Shown: one piece after another, positions 1-10,622 of the stretch | Layout: every line of letters starts with the position of its first letter | Numbering within the stretch: the stretch's first letter is position 1 | The notes under the pieces: generated by a model | Databases searched by the model: none | What the model saw: the letters and a program-made list of their open reading frames with translations, nothing else | What the model was told of the DNA's origin: nothing | NCBI GenBank assembly: GCA_950295325.1 | Contig: OX485803.1 | Coordinates: forward strand, 65,549,554-65,613,553 | Reading direction: 5' to 3' | Length of the DNA: 64,000 nucleotides | Source of the DNA: Polytrichum commune | Taxonomy: Eukaryota; Streptophyta; Polytrichopsida; Polytrichales; Polytrichaceae | Position numbers and translations under genes: made by a program

Positions 1-1642
1 TAGGCTTCATGGCCGACAGTGCCCAAGCCAATTGGAACGCTGTTCGCATTGTGTATGGTTCGGGGGATCCCAAAGTTCCCATGGAGGGTCGTGAGCGCAC
101 TTGTTTTTTTCATTGGAAACAATCGCTCGAAAAGCATACAAAATCGTATATAAAGCATGACTTACAAGACCAACATAGACACCTTTGCCTTCAATATCGG
201 AATGCTTCCTCTATGCAAGAGGCGGAGACTAGGTACCTAGCTATCAAGGCTTGGTGGGCGTCATCGAATTGTACGAGTGAGGACGGTCTCAAGCATCTTC
301 AGCTCTGGCTTGCTTTCTGGCACTTCCGCTACCTTCAATGGGGTGGTTTCATGGAACTGGTACATCTCCTTCATGATTCATTTTTGGTTCTTCATGGTTT
401 CGGTTTCTTCTCTCTGTGCCTATTCTAACACTTCATTTCTCCAATCAGGAAAAGGTTTTAACCCAAGACCAGTTGGCCGAGATGCCGTCTTGCAATCTTG
501 CGGAATCCGTCCACAACAAGTGGCTTCAAGCCTCCGGCAACAAGGGTGGAGATCTATACGTGGCTACGGTGGACGACTACATTCGGGCCTTCTTACAAGT
601 TGTTGCATATTACCAGTTCCTTAAAGGTGGAATTGGCGGAGACGGTCCAAGCAAAGAAGAACTCAAGCTCAGGGGTGCTCAACGTCGAGCTCAGCGTACT
701 GGCGACCCCACAATGTTGCAGAAGGTCTTGCTTGACATGCCCGGTGGGGAAGAGTTTTGCACTCGTGATCCACACCTTGAGGGCGCCGAGGTGTTTGGAT
801 CGCAGAAACGAAGACCCGACACTCCAATTGGTGATGATGGTGAAACCCACCGTCCGGATACCGTGAACTTCTCTCGCCCTCCCCCCGGTAAGCGAGTCAC
901 TCGCTCTCAACCTGAAACACTGCCTACTATCATTGAGGAGTCTTCCCCCTCTGTACAAGAGGTTCAAGTACCTTCACCTGCAGGACTTGGTTTCCAGCGT
1001 GTCACCGCCGTGCAAGAAACCAAAGTAGATGTCTCTCTTTGGCATATTGCACGCATACCCTATACCTCTAGGAAGTCTTGTTGGGCTAATCATGCGGGCA
1101 CAAAGAAGAAGTGCACCGCAAGAATCGTCACCAATAACAAGAGCGTCCCTGCGTCGACCTACACCGGTATGTGGCATCACTACAAACTCCAGTCTATGAA
1201 GCGCACTGACTTCGTCTTTTGTCCAAACGAAATCGAGCGTTGCGTCAAGGGCCCTCGTCGGAAATGGGTCATGCCGTTCTCTGCTGATGACCAGAAGCCA
1301 CCTATTCCCCCAATCTGGCCCGTGAAGATTGGTACCAACCTCACCCGCTCGGAGATCTTTGCGCTTGAGAACGCAAGTTTTCAACTCCCACCAAAGGAGC
1401 GCATCACACCGACTCGACTCTTCACCAACTCTGCGACCCCGCTGGATATGTCTCGAATCCGTGTTCCAGAAAACCCCGACTTCATCCCTACCACAAGACT
1501 GTCCAAGCTTGTTCGGCGATCCAGCAGCGCACCTTCGGCAAAGCAGAGGCAGATGGTGGCCTCTGCTGAAGCTATGCATGCAACTGTTCTGAAGTTAACT
1601 ATGATCCCTCAACCGGGATTTGGTTGCATTATCACACTGTAG
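1..1642 (+). pseudogene. MULE-like transposase C-terminal part, 5' end outside the window
   Basis: Two open frames join cleanly across a predicted 89-bp GT-AG intron (360-448): the first frame is open from the left edge to 359, and the second runs from 449 to the stop at 1640-1642 in matching phase. The first part has a FHWKQSLEKHTK block, and the second has NLAESVHNKWLQ followed by a helical block and a basic, proline-rich tail (from about 850 on). From memory this arrangement resembles the cysteine/histidine-poor MULE-type transposases multiplied in bryophyte and lycophyte genomes. I infer a mobile-element protein and not a host gene. About 500 codons are visible without a frameshift, so this copy is fairly young; the N-terminal catalytic part would lie to the left. 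It could be a domesticated gene, but nothing here favours that. Confidence 0.5.
360..448 (+). other. Predicted intron in the MULE-like gene
   Basis: The donor is ctg|gtacat and the acceptor is aatcag|GAA. Removing 89 bases joins the two frames with no phase change and links FMEL to EKVLTQDQ. The unspliced first frame would end at 428. Confidence 0.55.
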
Positions 1643-2067
1643 TCCAAATCAGAACCCCAACCACCCATCTACCAAGTGACAGTGAGTTCTCTTCCAAAGT
1701 GCAACTACGCCTACTTCTTGGATATGATTTCCAAGTTCGGCCGCAAACGAAATTTTTATATGAATTGTAAGCATCTGTATTACATCTTCGTCAAGGTTTC
1801 TAATTTGGATGCGGAAGTGAATTTGTTCATACACGCCCCGACATTTAGTTTCAATGAGGTCAAACTCATCATGGAGGGAGGTCTCTTGACTCAATCTACT
1901 TCCTAGAATTCCTCTCAACCTAGCACTACATTGGGATATGATATATGTGTCCATTTTTGGACCTCTTGTGAAGCAATAATTGATTGATATAATAAAGATA
2001 TAATCTCAATGATTATGTTTATTCCATTCAAAGTATCGTATTACAATGTATCATTTGTCTATCAACT

Positions 2068-2577
2068 CTATTTTCGTTTTACATACTTCTTGGATGAATC
2101 CGAGGGAGGTGGACCCGATCGAAGCAAATCCATATAAGAAACTGTCTTATCTCTCTTTCGATCCTTCAGCAAAAGATGATGCGGCGGCAAGGCTCTCATC
2201 CGTTTGTGAAATGAAATAGACTTCGAAGATTCCCCTTCCACCTTCACCTCCTCCTCCGTTTCGTTCGATTTGTTTTCATCCAAATCAGCGTCATTCTCGG
2301 GCACATTTTTCTGCTTTTTTTCTTTTTTCTCAAGTTGTTTTTGTTCCTCCCGCGTCCTCCACCTCCATGCTTGTGTAGACTGCGAAAATGGAGTTAGATC
2401 GTAGTCATCACTACTTCGATTTCCAGCAGCAAACGAAAATTCCGGCGATAAATTAACCGGAATATGAGGATCTGCTAGACTTCTAATTTCCTTATCCCAT
2501 CCTAATCCAGCAAACATGTCTCTTTCATCACCCATTGTATGCAAGTGTATATACAATGATGTTGGGTATGAGTCCAA
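2068..2577 (-). CDS. Unrecognised lysine/acid-rich ORF, 169 codons
   Basis: This is an uninterrupted frame on the minus strand, convergent with the MULE-like gene and separated from it by about 425 bases. I do not recognise the protein. The N-terminal third is ordinary (MGDERDMFAGLGWDK can serve as an internal start). The middle is highly charged with runs of K and E (a likely coiled or disordered segment), and the end is basic (KKYVKRK), which suggests nuclear location. It may be an accessory ORF of the same transposon or a small host gene. No TATA or splice evidence decides this. The charged middle inflates ORF length, so confidence is low. Confidence 0.3.
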   Translation of the reverse strand: MDSYPTSLYIHLHTMGDERDMFAGLGWDKEIRSLADPHIPVNLSPEFSFAAGNRSSDDYDLTPFSQSTQAWRWRTREEQKQLEKKEKKQKNVPENDADLDENKSNETEEEVKVEGESSKSISFHKRMRALPPHHLLLKDRKRDKTVSYMDLLRSGPPPSDSSKKYVKRK

Positions 2578-3249
2578 TATATAATCTATTCGGCCACAAA
2601 CGATAATTGCTAAAGTCCAAGCTATAGAGTAGACTCACATATAAGACAAAGAGAAAAGTGATGAATAAAAACGAAGGAAGTTGATTATTTTGATTCCTTT
2701 GTATTTTGATTGATTCATTCTTCAATTATACCAATATCAGAAAATCCATTTTCATTGATTTTTTCTTGTAATCATCCATGGTTTTAACAATTCAACCACC
2801 TCGCGGTCTCCAAACTTAGTGAGACCATTTCAATTTCAGGGCATTTTTGTTTCTTTTATGACCTATAATTCCCACGGAAATAGGTCCAATTTTTTTACTA
2901 AGTTTGGCAGATTTTGGAATATTCCAGGCATATTTTTGTCTATTTTTTAAACATTCCTATTTTTATCGGGAAGGTTTGCTATTTTTATTTCATCTATGCT
3001 CTCCGCTCTACGCTCTACGCTCACATACAAGTGTCGTCCCGAAAGCCATGTCACATTGTTGTTTTTTAGAGCAAACCTCGATTTATATAGAACTGAGAAC
3101 AAACATCCAATAGTTGTGGTAAGTCTGATGCTGTAACTATATGTAGTTGACAAGTTACTTGGCTAAATGGCATCTCATTGAATGTCACAGTTTGGCTGCG
3201 ATTCAAGTCATGACTTTTAGTTGACACCATAGCTCCACCAGAATTAACC
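2578..3249. other. AT-rich spacer before the Helitron
   Basis: No coding region is supported here. The Helitron 5' terminus (TC dinucleotide) must lie in or near this stretch, but I cannot identify it. Confidence 0.4.
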
Positions 3250-4532
3250 ATGAGGTTCAAAAAAAATGTGCATGAGAAACTAAGAATAAGGTGTATGAAA
3301 CGATTTCAACCATGGAATCGCTGTTGGCTTCATAGAAGTGATTTGCAATGTTTTTTGTTGAAACAAACTAAATCATTTTTCAAAGACTTGCGTTGCTGTG
3401 CAATTTGTGGTGTGACGAAGTTAAGTAACCGCAATAAGAAATACCGCTTCCTTCACAATACATATTTCGATGGGGTAGCACCAATGCAAGGATATACCCT
3501 GTACGGTACAACAAACACATACATTGCAAAACACACGACAAACGCCTCAGGGGACAAGATGATTCTTTGTAATCATGTCATTCAAATAGAAAGAATCCTC
3601 CTCATGCCCCTTAGTTAGTGTACTAGCCACCAACGTATATGAAGTCTATTGTCACATTGAATCCTCTGCACGTGTAGTTGTTGTCGTTCATGGACATTGG
3701 TGTGCACATGCAATCTAAAGATTGGGGATTCAGCGTTGGCAAAATTGATTCTCACAGTCTTCTTAATAATTCTTTATTTGGTTGGGCTGAGAACTCTGAT
3801 GCATCCCAAACAATTGAGAATTTGGTGTCATCTTTGACCCCATTGTTGTCTCAAAACCTACATACAAATCCATTATTTCAAAAATACATGACGGTTTTTT
3901 AACAACCAGAAAAAAATACGAGCATGTGTATTCTTACACCATATGTGATTCAACCTATTATTGCCAACATTGGCACACACTCGATGTCATTTCCAACCAT
4001 GGACGTTCCTAGGGATATGTACGATTTTGCACTCTTGTTTGACATGCGCACACAAACACAGCCTAGAAAACATGCCGATTTTTTTCACAATAGGAAATGT
4101 CCATCTTCGAAATGGTTCGCGGTCTGACACTAGAGGGGAGCCTATCACATTCAGGAGAAATATATTGAATGTCGAATTGGAAGGCATGACGCTTGAGAGT
4201 GCGCTATTTCCTTTTTTATTCCACATGGACATGGAGCCTACGAAGGTCGGACTACACTCTCTGAATACCTGAAATATCGGATGACTACATTGTTCTTTCC
4301 TTTCACTCTATACAAACCATATTTGCTATACATGTATGATATACGACAATCCGTGCAATTCTTGAAGGAAGTTTCTCAGCAATGTTTGGAGAAATATATC
4401 AAACAAACCCAACATGTACACCCGCATATGAATGAAGCTGAAGTATTGCAACACGTTACAAAATAAAGTCTTTCATCCTCTATTGAAGGCACTCCACGTT
4501 GGCACAAATATCAACTAAAAGACTTACTCGCA

Positions 4533-5288
4533 ATGGTTGACAAATTTGGAATGTTTGGCCTGTTCCTTACATTAACAGCCGACGAAGCAAGCTCTTTCCG
4601 ATGGGAGGATGTTGCAGATATAGAACAAATAGTCCAACAAATCGATAAGTCCATGACATGGAAAGATTGTCATGTGGAATGTGCTTCCTTATTCCACTCA
4701 CGCGTTCAAAAATTCCTCCATGACTACATACTTTCGGGACCTTGTATACTAGGACGTGTGAAAGAATACGTCGTTCGCTATGAAATACAATTTCGTGGTT
4801 CCTTGCATGCACACATAATGTTGTGGATAGAACATGCAAACTTGGAACGTGTTGCAAATGAAATAACTACAAGCGTTTCTGCAGTATTTGACTCTACATC
4901 AGGCAATTTTATTGAGCCTACTGATACTGAGCAAAACACTTTGTTCAAAATAGCAATGAGAAAGCAACTGCATACATGTACTTCACGATGCCATCATAGA
5001 AAAAGCCATGGCACATGCAAATACGGGTTTTCTTTTCCACCGCATATAGAAGAGCAGACGACGTACAATGTTGATACAAGAAGATGGGATTACTATAGAC
5101 CCCGCAATGAAGACCGCAATGAAGACCGCAATGTTGTGCCATACCACGCAACCTTTTTGCTACTTTGGGGTGCACATATCAATTTGCAAAGAGGTAATAC
5201 AGTTTATTGGTCGTACTACTTGCTGAAATCTGAGCCACATGGACCTATACAATTAGATAAAACAAACGCTGAATGTTTGGGTCTATAA
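4533..5288 (+). pseudogene. Helitron Rep (HUH endonuclease) domain fragment
   Basis: This open frame of 251 codons carries FLTLTADEASS, then RGSLHAHIMLWIE, where HAH is the two-histidine metal site of HUH nucleases. Next comes a Cys/His cluster (CTSRCHHRKSHGTCKYGF) and the VPYHATFLLLWGAHINLQ block that in Helitrons precedes the catalytic tyrosine region. The tyrosine motif area (around 5200-5290) is truncated by a stop at 5286-5288. The role would have been nicking and joining DNA ends during transposition. The frame upstream (4281-4466) ends in a stop and the linker downstream starts in another frame, so the gene is broken on both sides. Confidence 0.85.
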
Positions 5289-6077
5289 GGTGCCTCAAAT
5301 TCTCAACTGCAATTAATCTCCTCACTTATTATATCGAAGCCAATTTCCCCTACAGAAGCAGCACTGGCTTGTCTTCACATCCCGGTAATCCAAAAAAACT
5401 GAATTGTGAAGTACATTGATTCTAATTCACCTACGCTACAAACAAAGTTGGTTACCAAATCCAGGGTGCTTGGATTCCATCCCATCGATGCATATTGCAA
5501 CAGACCAATTGCTTTTGAAAGCATGACCTTTTTTTAGTACTTTGAAAGATTTGAAACTAACAAAATACAAAAACCGAACATGCCATGCTATGGGGTCGAC
5601 ATGTTTGGATTCTATCTGTACGAGACCACAAAGGTAACAAAGTTTACTGACTTCTATCCCACACACAATACACAGGGTTTCTTCTTCAACATTCTCCTCC
5701 GCAACTTCACATTCAGATATGAAAGACAACTATTGTCTGAGCGCAACACAAACAAGAACTACCTCCTTGAATGTTATATTAGAGGCTTGCTTCCTGATGT
5801 CCAAGCAGTGCAAAACTATTTGTCACAGTATGCTCATCAAAACCTTATTGAGATCGAAAAACATGCGCAATTTTTAGATCGACTTTTGCAAGGCTATCCA
5901 TTCCTCCATCCATTAAACATTTCTAACAATGAAAATATTCCACACGAATTGACCCCTCCTTCATTGCATCGCCTCAGTAGACCAAAAGACCATGTTTTTT
6001 ATATTTAGCTTTCAGGCATGATGCTTGCACCTGACCAACAACGTGTATTCCATGCCATTCTTTAAAATCCAACAGGG
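5289..6077 (+). pseudogene. Helitron Rep-helicase linker, degenerate
   Basis: The frame 5580-6008 contains FYPTHNTQGFFFNILLRNF and NYLLECYIRGLLPD, blocks that in Helitron proteins sit between the Rep and helicase domains. It ends in a stop at 6006-6008. The preceding 290 bases show only short degenerate matches. Confidence 0.7.
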
Positions 6078-7227
6078 TTGCACGTTTTAACTAGAACACC
6101 TGGAAGTGGAAAAACATTTTTTGTTAAATATTTGGCTCAATACTTTCAAACACAAAACAAACTTGTGTTGTTGTCTGCTACAACAGGCGTTGCAGCTTTG
6201 AGACTGTCCTCAACTGCATCCACAGCACATACATTGTTTCGTATTCCATCACGAGGTTACTTGTCACCACTGCCAAAGCCATCCACTGTACTAGAGCGTT
6301 TACATTGTGCAGACGTAATTGTCATAGATGAAATGTCTATGATAACTAGCTATATGTTATGCACGGTTGAGCATCGCCTCAAACAAGCATGTAGAGACAC
6401 AATTAACAACACATTTTGCAAAAAGCTTGTGCTGCTTGTCGGAGACCTTGCACAACTACCAGCAATATGTGTGCATGCTCCAAAAGCCCCAGATATTATT
6501 TGCAGATGTTGCCACATTAGTTCCGCTTCATGTTGGGCCAGTGCACTGCAGCACAAACTCCAAATATCAGTGCGTCACGCAACTGATCCAATTTACTTGC
6601 AGTTTCTAAACATCATATGAGATAGAGATCGAACCAACAGAATCCAAAATTGAAGCCACATTGTCGACATGCTTTGTCAACGAACTGGAGTTGACGGGCC
6701 ACATTCATGCAGACACAACCATATTATGTTCTCATCGCCAGGATGTGATAATGTACAATGACATTGTGTTCAAAAAAAAATTTGATCAGTCGGAAACAGT
6801 GCGTGTAAACTTGGACAACAATGTAGTGCCAGAAGACAATATGCAACAATGGCTTGACAACCCGCACTTTGACCATATTCATCTTGTTGTTGTGGGTGCA
6901 CTCGTTATGTTCATTGAAAATGTGAGCCTTGCAAAAGGTGCAGTAAACGGAGTTACTGCAACTGTAAAAGGCATCAATGTGGACAGCGCACAAAAGGTTA
7001 CCAGCATTGCCATCGAAGTCAAAAACACTTCTAAGCACATGCTCCTGAAACGTACTACCTTCCAACATGTGTATACATTTGGTAAAAAATTCTACAAAAG
7101 TGGATTTTCAATTGTGCTTGCATACACAATGACTGGTCATAAGTCACAAAGCGCCACTATTTCCACAAATGTGGTGGTAGACATCCGCAATGTCTTTGCC
7201 CCTGGGCTGACTTATGTAATGTTGTGA
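6078..7227 (+). pseudogene. Helitron Pif1-type helicase, two frames
   Basis: The first frame (6078-6620) has Walker A (TPGSGKTFF), a TTGVAA motif Ia-like block, Walker B (VIVIDEMSM) and motif III (LVGDLAQLP). A stop at 6618-6620 and a frame change follow. The second frame (6661-7227) has the C-terminal RecA-like half, ending with AYTMTGHKSQSATIS (motif V/VI region) and a stop after TYVML. Family knowledge gives 5'-3' DNA unwinding during rolling-circle transposition. Similarity to cellular Pif1 is expected for every Helitron, and the continuous Rep-to-helicase context shows this is not a host helicase gene. Confidence 0.85.
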
Positions 7228-7470
7228 AGGGTTACGAACCGGCAAAATCTCAAAATCAAAGGACGATTGTCACCATCCCACTTTGTTCCATGTTATCTAT
7301 CATACACCGCTTCTGAAAAGCTGAGTTAGAGCTATGTTTTTTGCTCGAAGTTAACACATGCACAGTGACTGGTTTTGCTACTTCTGTGTGCTACAAGAAG
7401 ATGCACTCCGTGTTTCCTTTCTGGAGGAGGATTCAAATCAATTCAGTTTGGGAGAGGATGAATTGTTTGT

Positions 7471-7767
7471 GAAGGGGCGGTGATTTTGGAGCAATAACCG
7501 TATGTGGCAGTCCTGGAAGCTGGATCTCACAACAAGCGGTGTGATCGTTGTTACACGAAGTCCAGTAATATGAAGCAATGCTCTGCATGCAACAGTGTCT
7601 ATTATTGTTGCGTTGATTGCCAGGTAATAACCAGTGTTCTCCCTGTTCCGCTAGGGGTTTTGGGGTTTAGGGCCCACCACTTTAAAGTTAATGTGCCATC
7701 TCATAGTTAATCAAGAATGGACATATCAACAAAATCTGTTGCTTTGACCACAATTTGATTCCAGGTA
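7471..7767 (+). pseudogene. SET-MYND (SMYD/ASHR1-like) methyltransferase gene fragment
   Basis: The frame through 7471-7623 reads EGAVILEQ, a TAA stop (7495-7497), then PYVAVLEAG, then a MYND zinc finger with CDRC, CSAC, YYCCVDC and Q. The same order (a GxVIL-PYV strand pair directly before the MYND Cys cluster) occurs in SMYD/ASHR1-type SET-MYND histone methyltransferases. A donor follows Q exactly (CAG|gtaata at 7623). A possible second exon from 7716 carries His and Cys residues that could be the rest of the finger, but its spacing is off. No SET core is seen downstream. It lies 245 bases after the Helitron helicase stop, so it is a candidate captured fragment. The stop codon and missing domains make it non-functional. 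Confidence 0.6.
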
Positions 7768-7878
7768 AGGTGACTCCACCCATGCCAGTTATCTCATTGG
7801 ATTAGCCTTACAATGTGGATTCGCAAGCCATGCAACTCAAATATTTTGAATCACATCTCAATTTCTGAACCAAAATAC

Positions 7879-8305
7879 GCCATGGCCACGGGTAGATCAC
7901 TCCATTGTCAAGTTGAACACCACGTGCGACCAAAAAAAATCTTCTTTTGGTAAGTTGCACCACCAAAATGGGTCAAATTTTTATCAAAAAAATTTCATGA
8001 GTAGATATACACAGTACCTATGACATAGTCAAAAGTGGTAACCAAATTTGATGATTTGTTTTTTTCCATAAAACATACCATTTCTAACTAGAATGACACA
8101 AAATTGAACTAAAACAATTATTAAAAAAAATAAAGATGACTAAAAATTTCAAAATAGTATTCAAAAGATACTATCAATGGTTATGTATATGTAGAAAAAA
8201 TATCGTAAATTTTAAAATTATATATGGCATGTAATATAGGGGTAGCAAACTTTGTCCGCACGTGGTGTCAACTTGACAATGAAGTGACCTCCCCGTGGCC
8301 ATGGC
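7879..8305. mobile_element. MITE-like element with about 50-bp terminal inverted repeats
   Basis: The left arm 7879-7928 begins gccatggccacgggtag and the right arm 8257-8305 ends ccccgtggccatggc. The two arms are reverse complements over their whole length with only a handful of mismatches and a 1-base length difference. The roughly 330-bp interior is very AT-rich and has no ORF. This is the structure of a non-autonomous DNA transposon (MITE). I could not see a convincing target-site duplication. Confidence 0.75.
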
Positions 8306-9121
8306 CTGTTGTCACATAGAAAGGTCCATTTGTGCTAGCCATCTTGATCATGCCCCATATTTTCAAAAGAGAAAATACTTCTCAACTAACCTACTATGAA
8401 CTTACCTAACACCCAATGGATGTAAGGATGTGGGACCACAAGTGACATGCCACACTTGCTTTTAGTGGATGCAAATTGAACCCTGGAGGTATTTTGGTGA
8501 TTGCAAATCCTTGCATTCAGCACATTGGTAGGTTTTGAGGCCAGTCAGCTGTGGGCCCTCCCATAGTTTTCAATTTTTATAAATATATATAACTACAATA
8601 TCAACAAATACCACTTTTAAAATAGTGTATAAGATTCAGAAGGGAAGGTTCACAACAACTTTACCACTCTCTTCAAAGTCTCAATGTCCAACCCAGTTGG
8701 CTGAATGAAGCGTTTCAAGGCAGTTGATCCGAGGGCCTCTCATGAATTGATTTTCACATACTATTAGCCTTAGCTTTTTTTAGCATGTGTAAGTACACTC
8801 ATTTTAATTTTAGCTTCGAGAATGAATTTTCAAGAATTAAGTTTATCTGAGCACACACATACATACTGCAGCACATAGTCTAGTTGGCATGCTCTCATTA
8901 GTCAACACCTTATTGTTGCCTATCTTCAGACACAAAGCCTTCTTCCATCTACCAAGATTTCGTTGAAGAGGTGTGTCCCACATGAAATCATTCCTAGGTT
9001 ATCGAGATTACCTAAGAATTACTCCATTTGCAAAACCTAAATAGGCTACTTAAGAATGTAATGCCCACATTTTGAGATCATTTTGAGAATAATAATTCAT
9101 ATCCAGCACACTGAACAATTT
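8306..9121. other. Non-coding stretch, AT-rich
   Basis: I see no coding frame, RNA gene or obvious repeat here. Confidence 0.4.
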
Positions 9122-9498
9122 TCAATAACACAAACTCACAAGATAATGGGTCTGTATACCTTGCCAATTGCTAGCCAACCATTCATGCAAACTGGGAGCG
9201 TATGAATCAGCAACAACATACTCAGTCTCAAACTTGGAGTTCACATCAGTGGCCCAACTATCAATGACCTGAAATAAGACAGATGATCTCCAATTTGTAG
9301 AAGGCATATTACAGGTAGCAACTGATTAAGGTGTAATGAAAGAGAAGGAGGTCTGGCACAAATTTGCTCTTTATGACCATGCCGACGATACCATACCAGA
9401 TCCACCACAACGTTTGTTTGAATTTTTTGCAAAAGTTGAAATATGGTACCAACATGAACCTCATGAACCAAATTGATCCAAATTGTAGTTCCTTCCAA
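9122..9498 (-). pseudogene. 2-oxoglutarate dehydrogenase E1 (OGDH) gene fragment, two partial exons
   Basis: On the minus strand one exon-like block (about 9470 down to 9330) reads VHV, 13 residues, then VVVDLVWYRRHGHKE. This matches the strongly conserved VVVDLVCYRR.GHNE motif of OGDH E1 and the VHV spacing before it, with Cys replaced by Trp and Asn by Lys. The frame shifts soon after. After a good acceptor (tatttcag) a second block from about 9269 down to 9162 reads VIDSWATDVNSKFETEY to HEWLASNWQ. This matches the E1 segment that ends in DWL..W.G, and is followed by a donor (AAG|gtatac). The order and orientation fit consecutive exons of the gene. The rest of the more than 1000-residue enzyme is absent, so this is a decayed or transposon-carried fragment. 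Confidence 0.65.
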
Positions 9499-10473
9499 GA
9501 ATTTTGGCCAGCATAGTTGCAGTTAACTTGGGTTGTCTGTGTGTCTGTGCATGAGACATAGAAGGCTTTGTATCTTGTGAAAACTGCAGATGGTGAGTTC
9601 AGTTGGGACTGGGAGTCTTTCTTTCAGAGTGGGTTACGAGTTTGAGAGAACTTGAGAATAGATTGGACGGTGGTGTTAGTCACAAAGCAGCAACTGAGAG
9701 TTCCGCTTCCACTATATAAAGAGTGTTGCCTAGTATTGTCCTTCATTATGTCTATATTCCTGAGGCTTCTCGTCATTGATTAAGAGTGCATGTCATTCTG
9801 TCCTCCTCTGCAGCCGCAAGCTGCAAGCTTCGTCTTTGCCTCTGCTTTCACCATTCTCAAACGGCATCCGAAAGTCCGAACTTTCATCTTCTGTAAATCA
9901 ACACTATACATTACGTTTCATTGAACATGTTTCATCTTACAGTTTCGTAGTGAATTCTTGCTGATTGCATAGCTTGACGTTACCAAGTTATTCCTGGAAA
10001 CAATATATGCATGACCTTAGTGGGTGTGTTTATCCGAGCTATGCAGGTACAAATTATATTTATCAAGTGTTTTATCGCTTCTGCGTAGGATGAGCAGACA
10101 ATCTACCAAAAAAATTATGTTTCAGAGTGCTACATTATTTCTTCAATTTTAATTACGAGGATCATCACTGCTTAGCATTATTCCTAGATGATGGTTCTAA
10201 CTTACACAAAATCCCATGCTCATTTGAGTTGGGCACCAATTTATAGTTGTCGAGACACAATCCTTTGGCCATTGGACTGACGTTGAACGAAAATGATGGT
10301 TACTTTCTTTGTTTGCGTTACATGGGTGGTCACACGAGAAAGATAGATGGCTACTTAATTTGGACTAATATATACAAGTTGGTGTGACACTTGAGATGGC
10401 CAGTTCATCTCGTTAAACATCCTTTCAAATCACATTAATTTTTTTTCTGTTTCCTCGTGATTATTGGTTGTAA
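9499..10473. other. Non-coding stretch
   Basis: There are short frames only, and I see no recognisable gene. A TATA-like ctatataaagag occurs at about 9712-9723, so a promoter remnant is possible, but no gene can be tied to it. Confidence 0.3.
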
Positions 10474-10622
10474 TTGTACCAAACAGTCCGGGGTCGTACT
10501 ACAGTTGAGTATATTGGTGATATGATGAAGTGGTCTTTGAGGTACTTGTTTCTGGATTTTGTGATAATCCATTATCGCTTTATTGCCACATACAAGTTTG
10601 AAATTTGGATATGGTGTTTGCA

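Larger units (their letters stand above)
3250..7227 (+). mobile_element. Decayed autonomous Helitron, Rep-helicase body
   Basis: The order of degenerate coding blocks on the plus strand matches a RepHel protein. It runs: N-terminal Cys-containing region (3250-3618), block ending with a LSEYLKYRM-like region (about 4125-4466), HUH Rep domain (4533-5288), linker with a FFFNILLRN / ECYIRGLLPD block (5580-6008), and Pif1-type SF1B helicase (6078-7227). Stops and frameshifts break the frame at least six times, so no functional protein can be made. The element would have moved by rolling-circle replication. The termini (5' TC, 3' hairpin plus CTRR) were not found, so true boundaries are unknown; flanking gene fragments at 7.47-7.72 kb and 9.1-9.5 kb could lie inside it. 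Confidence 0.85.
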
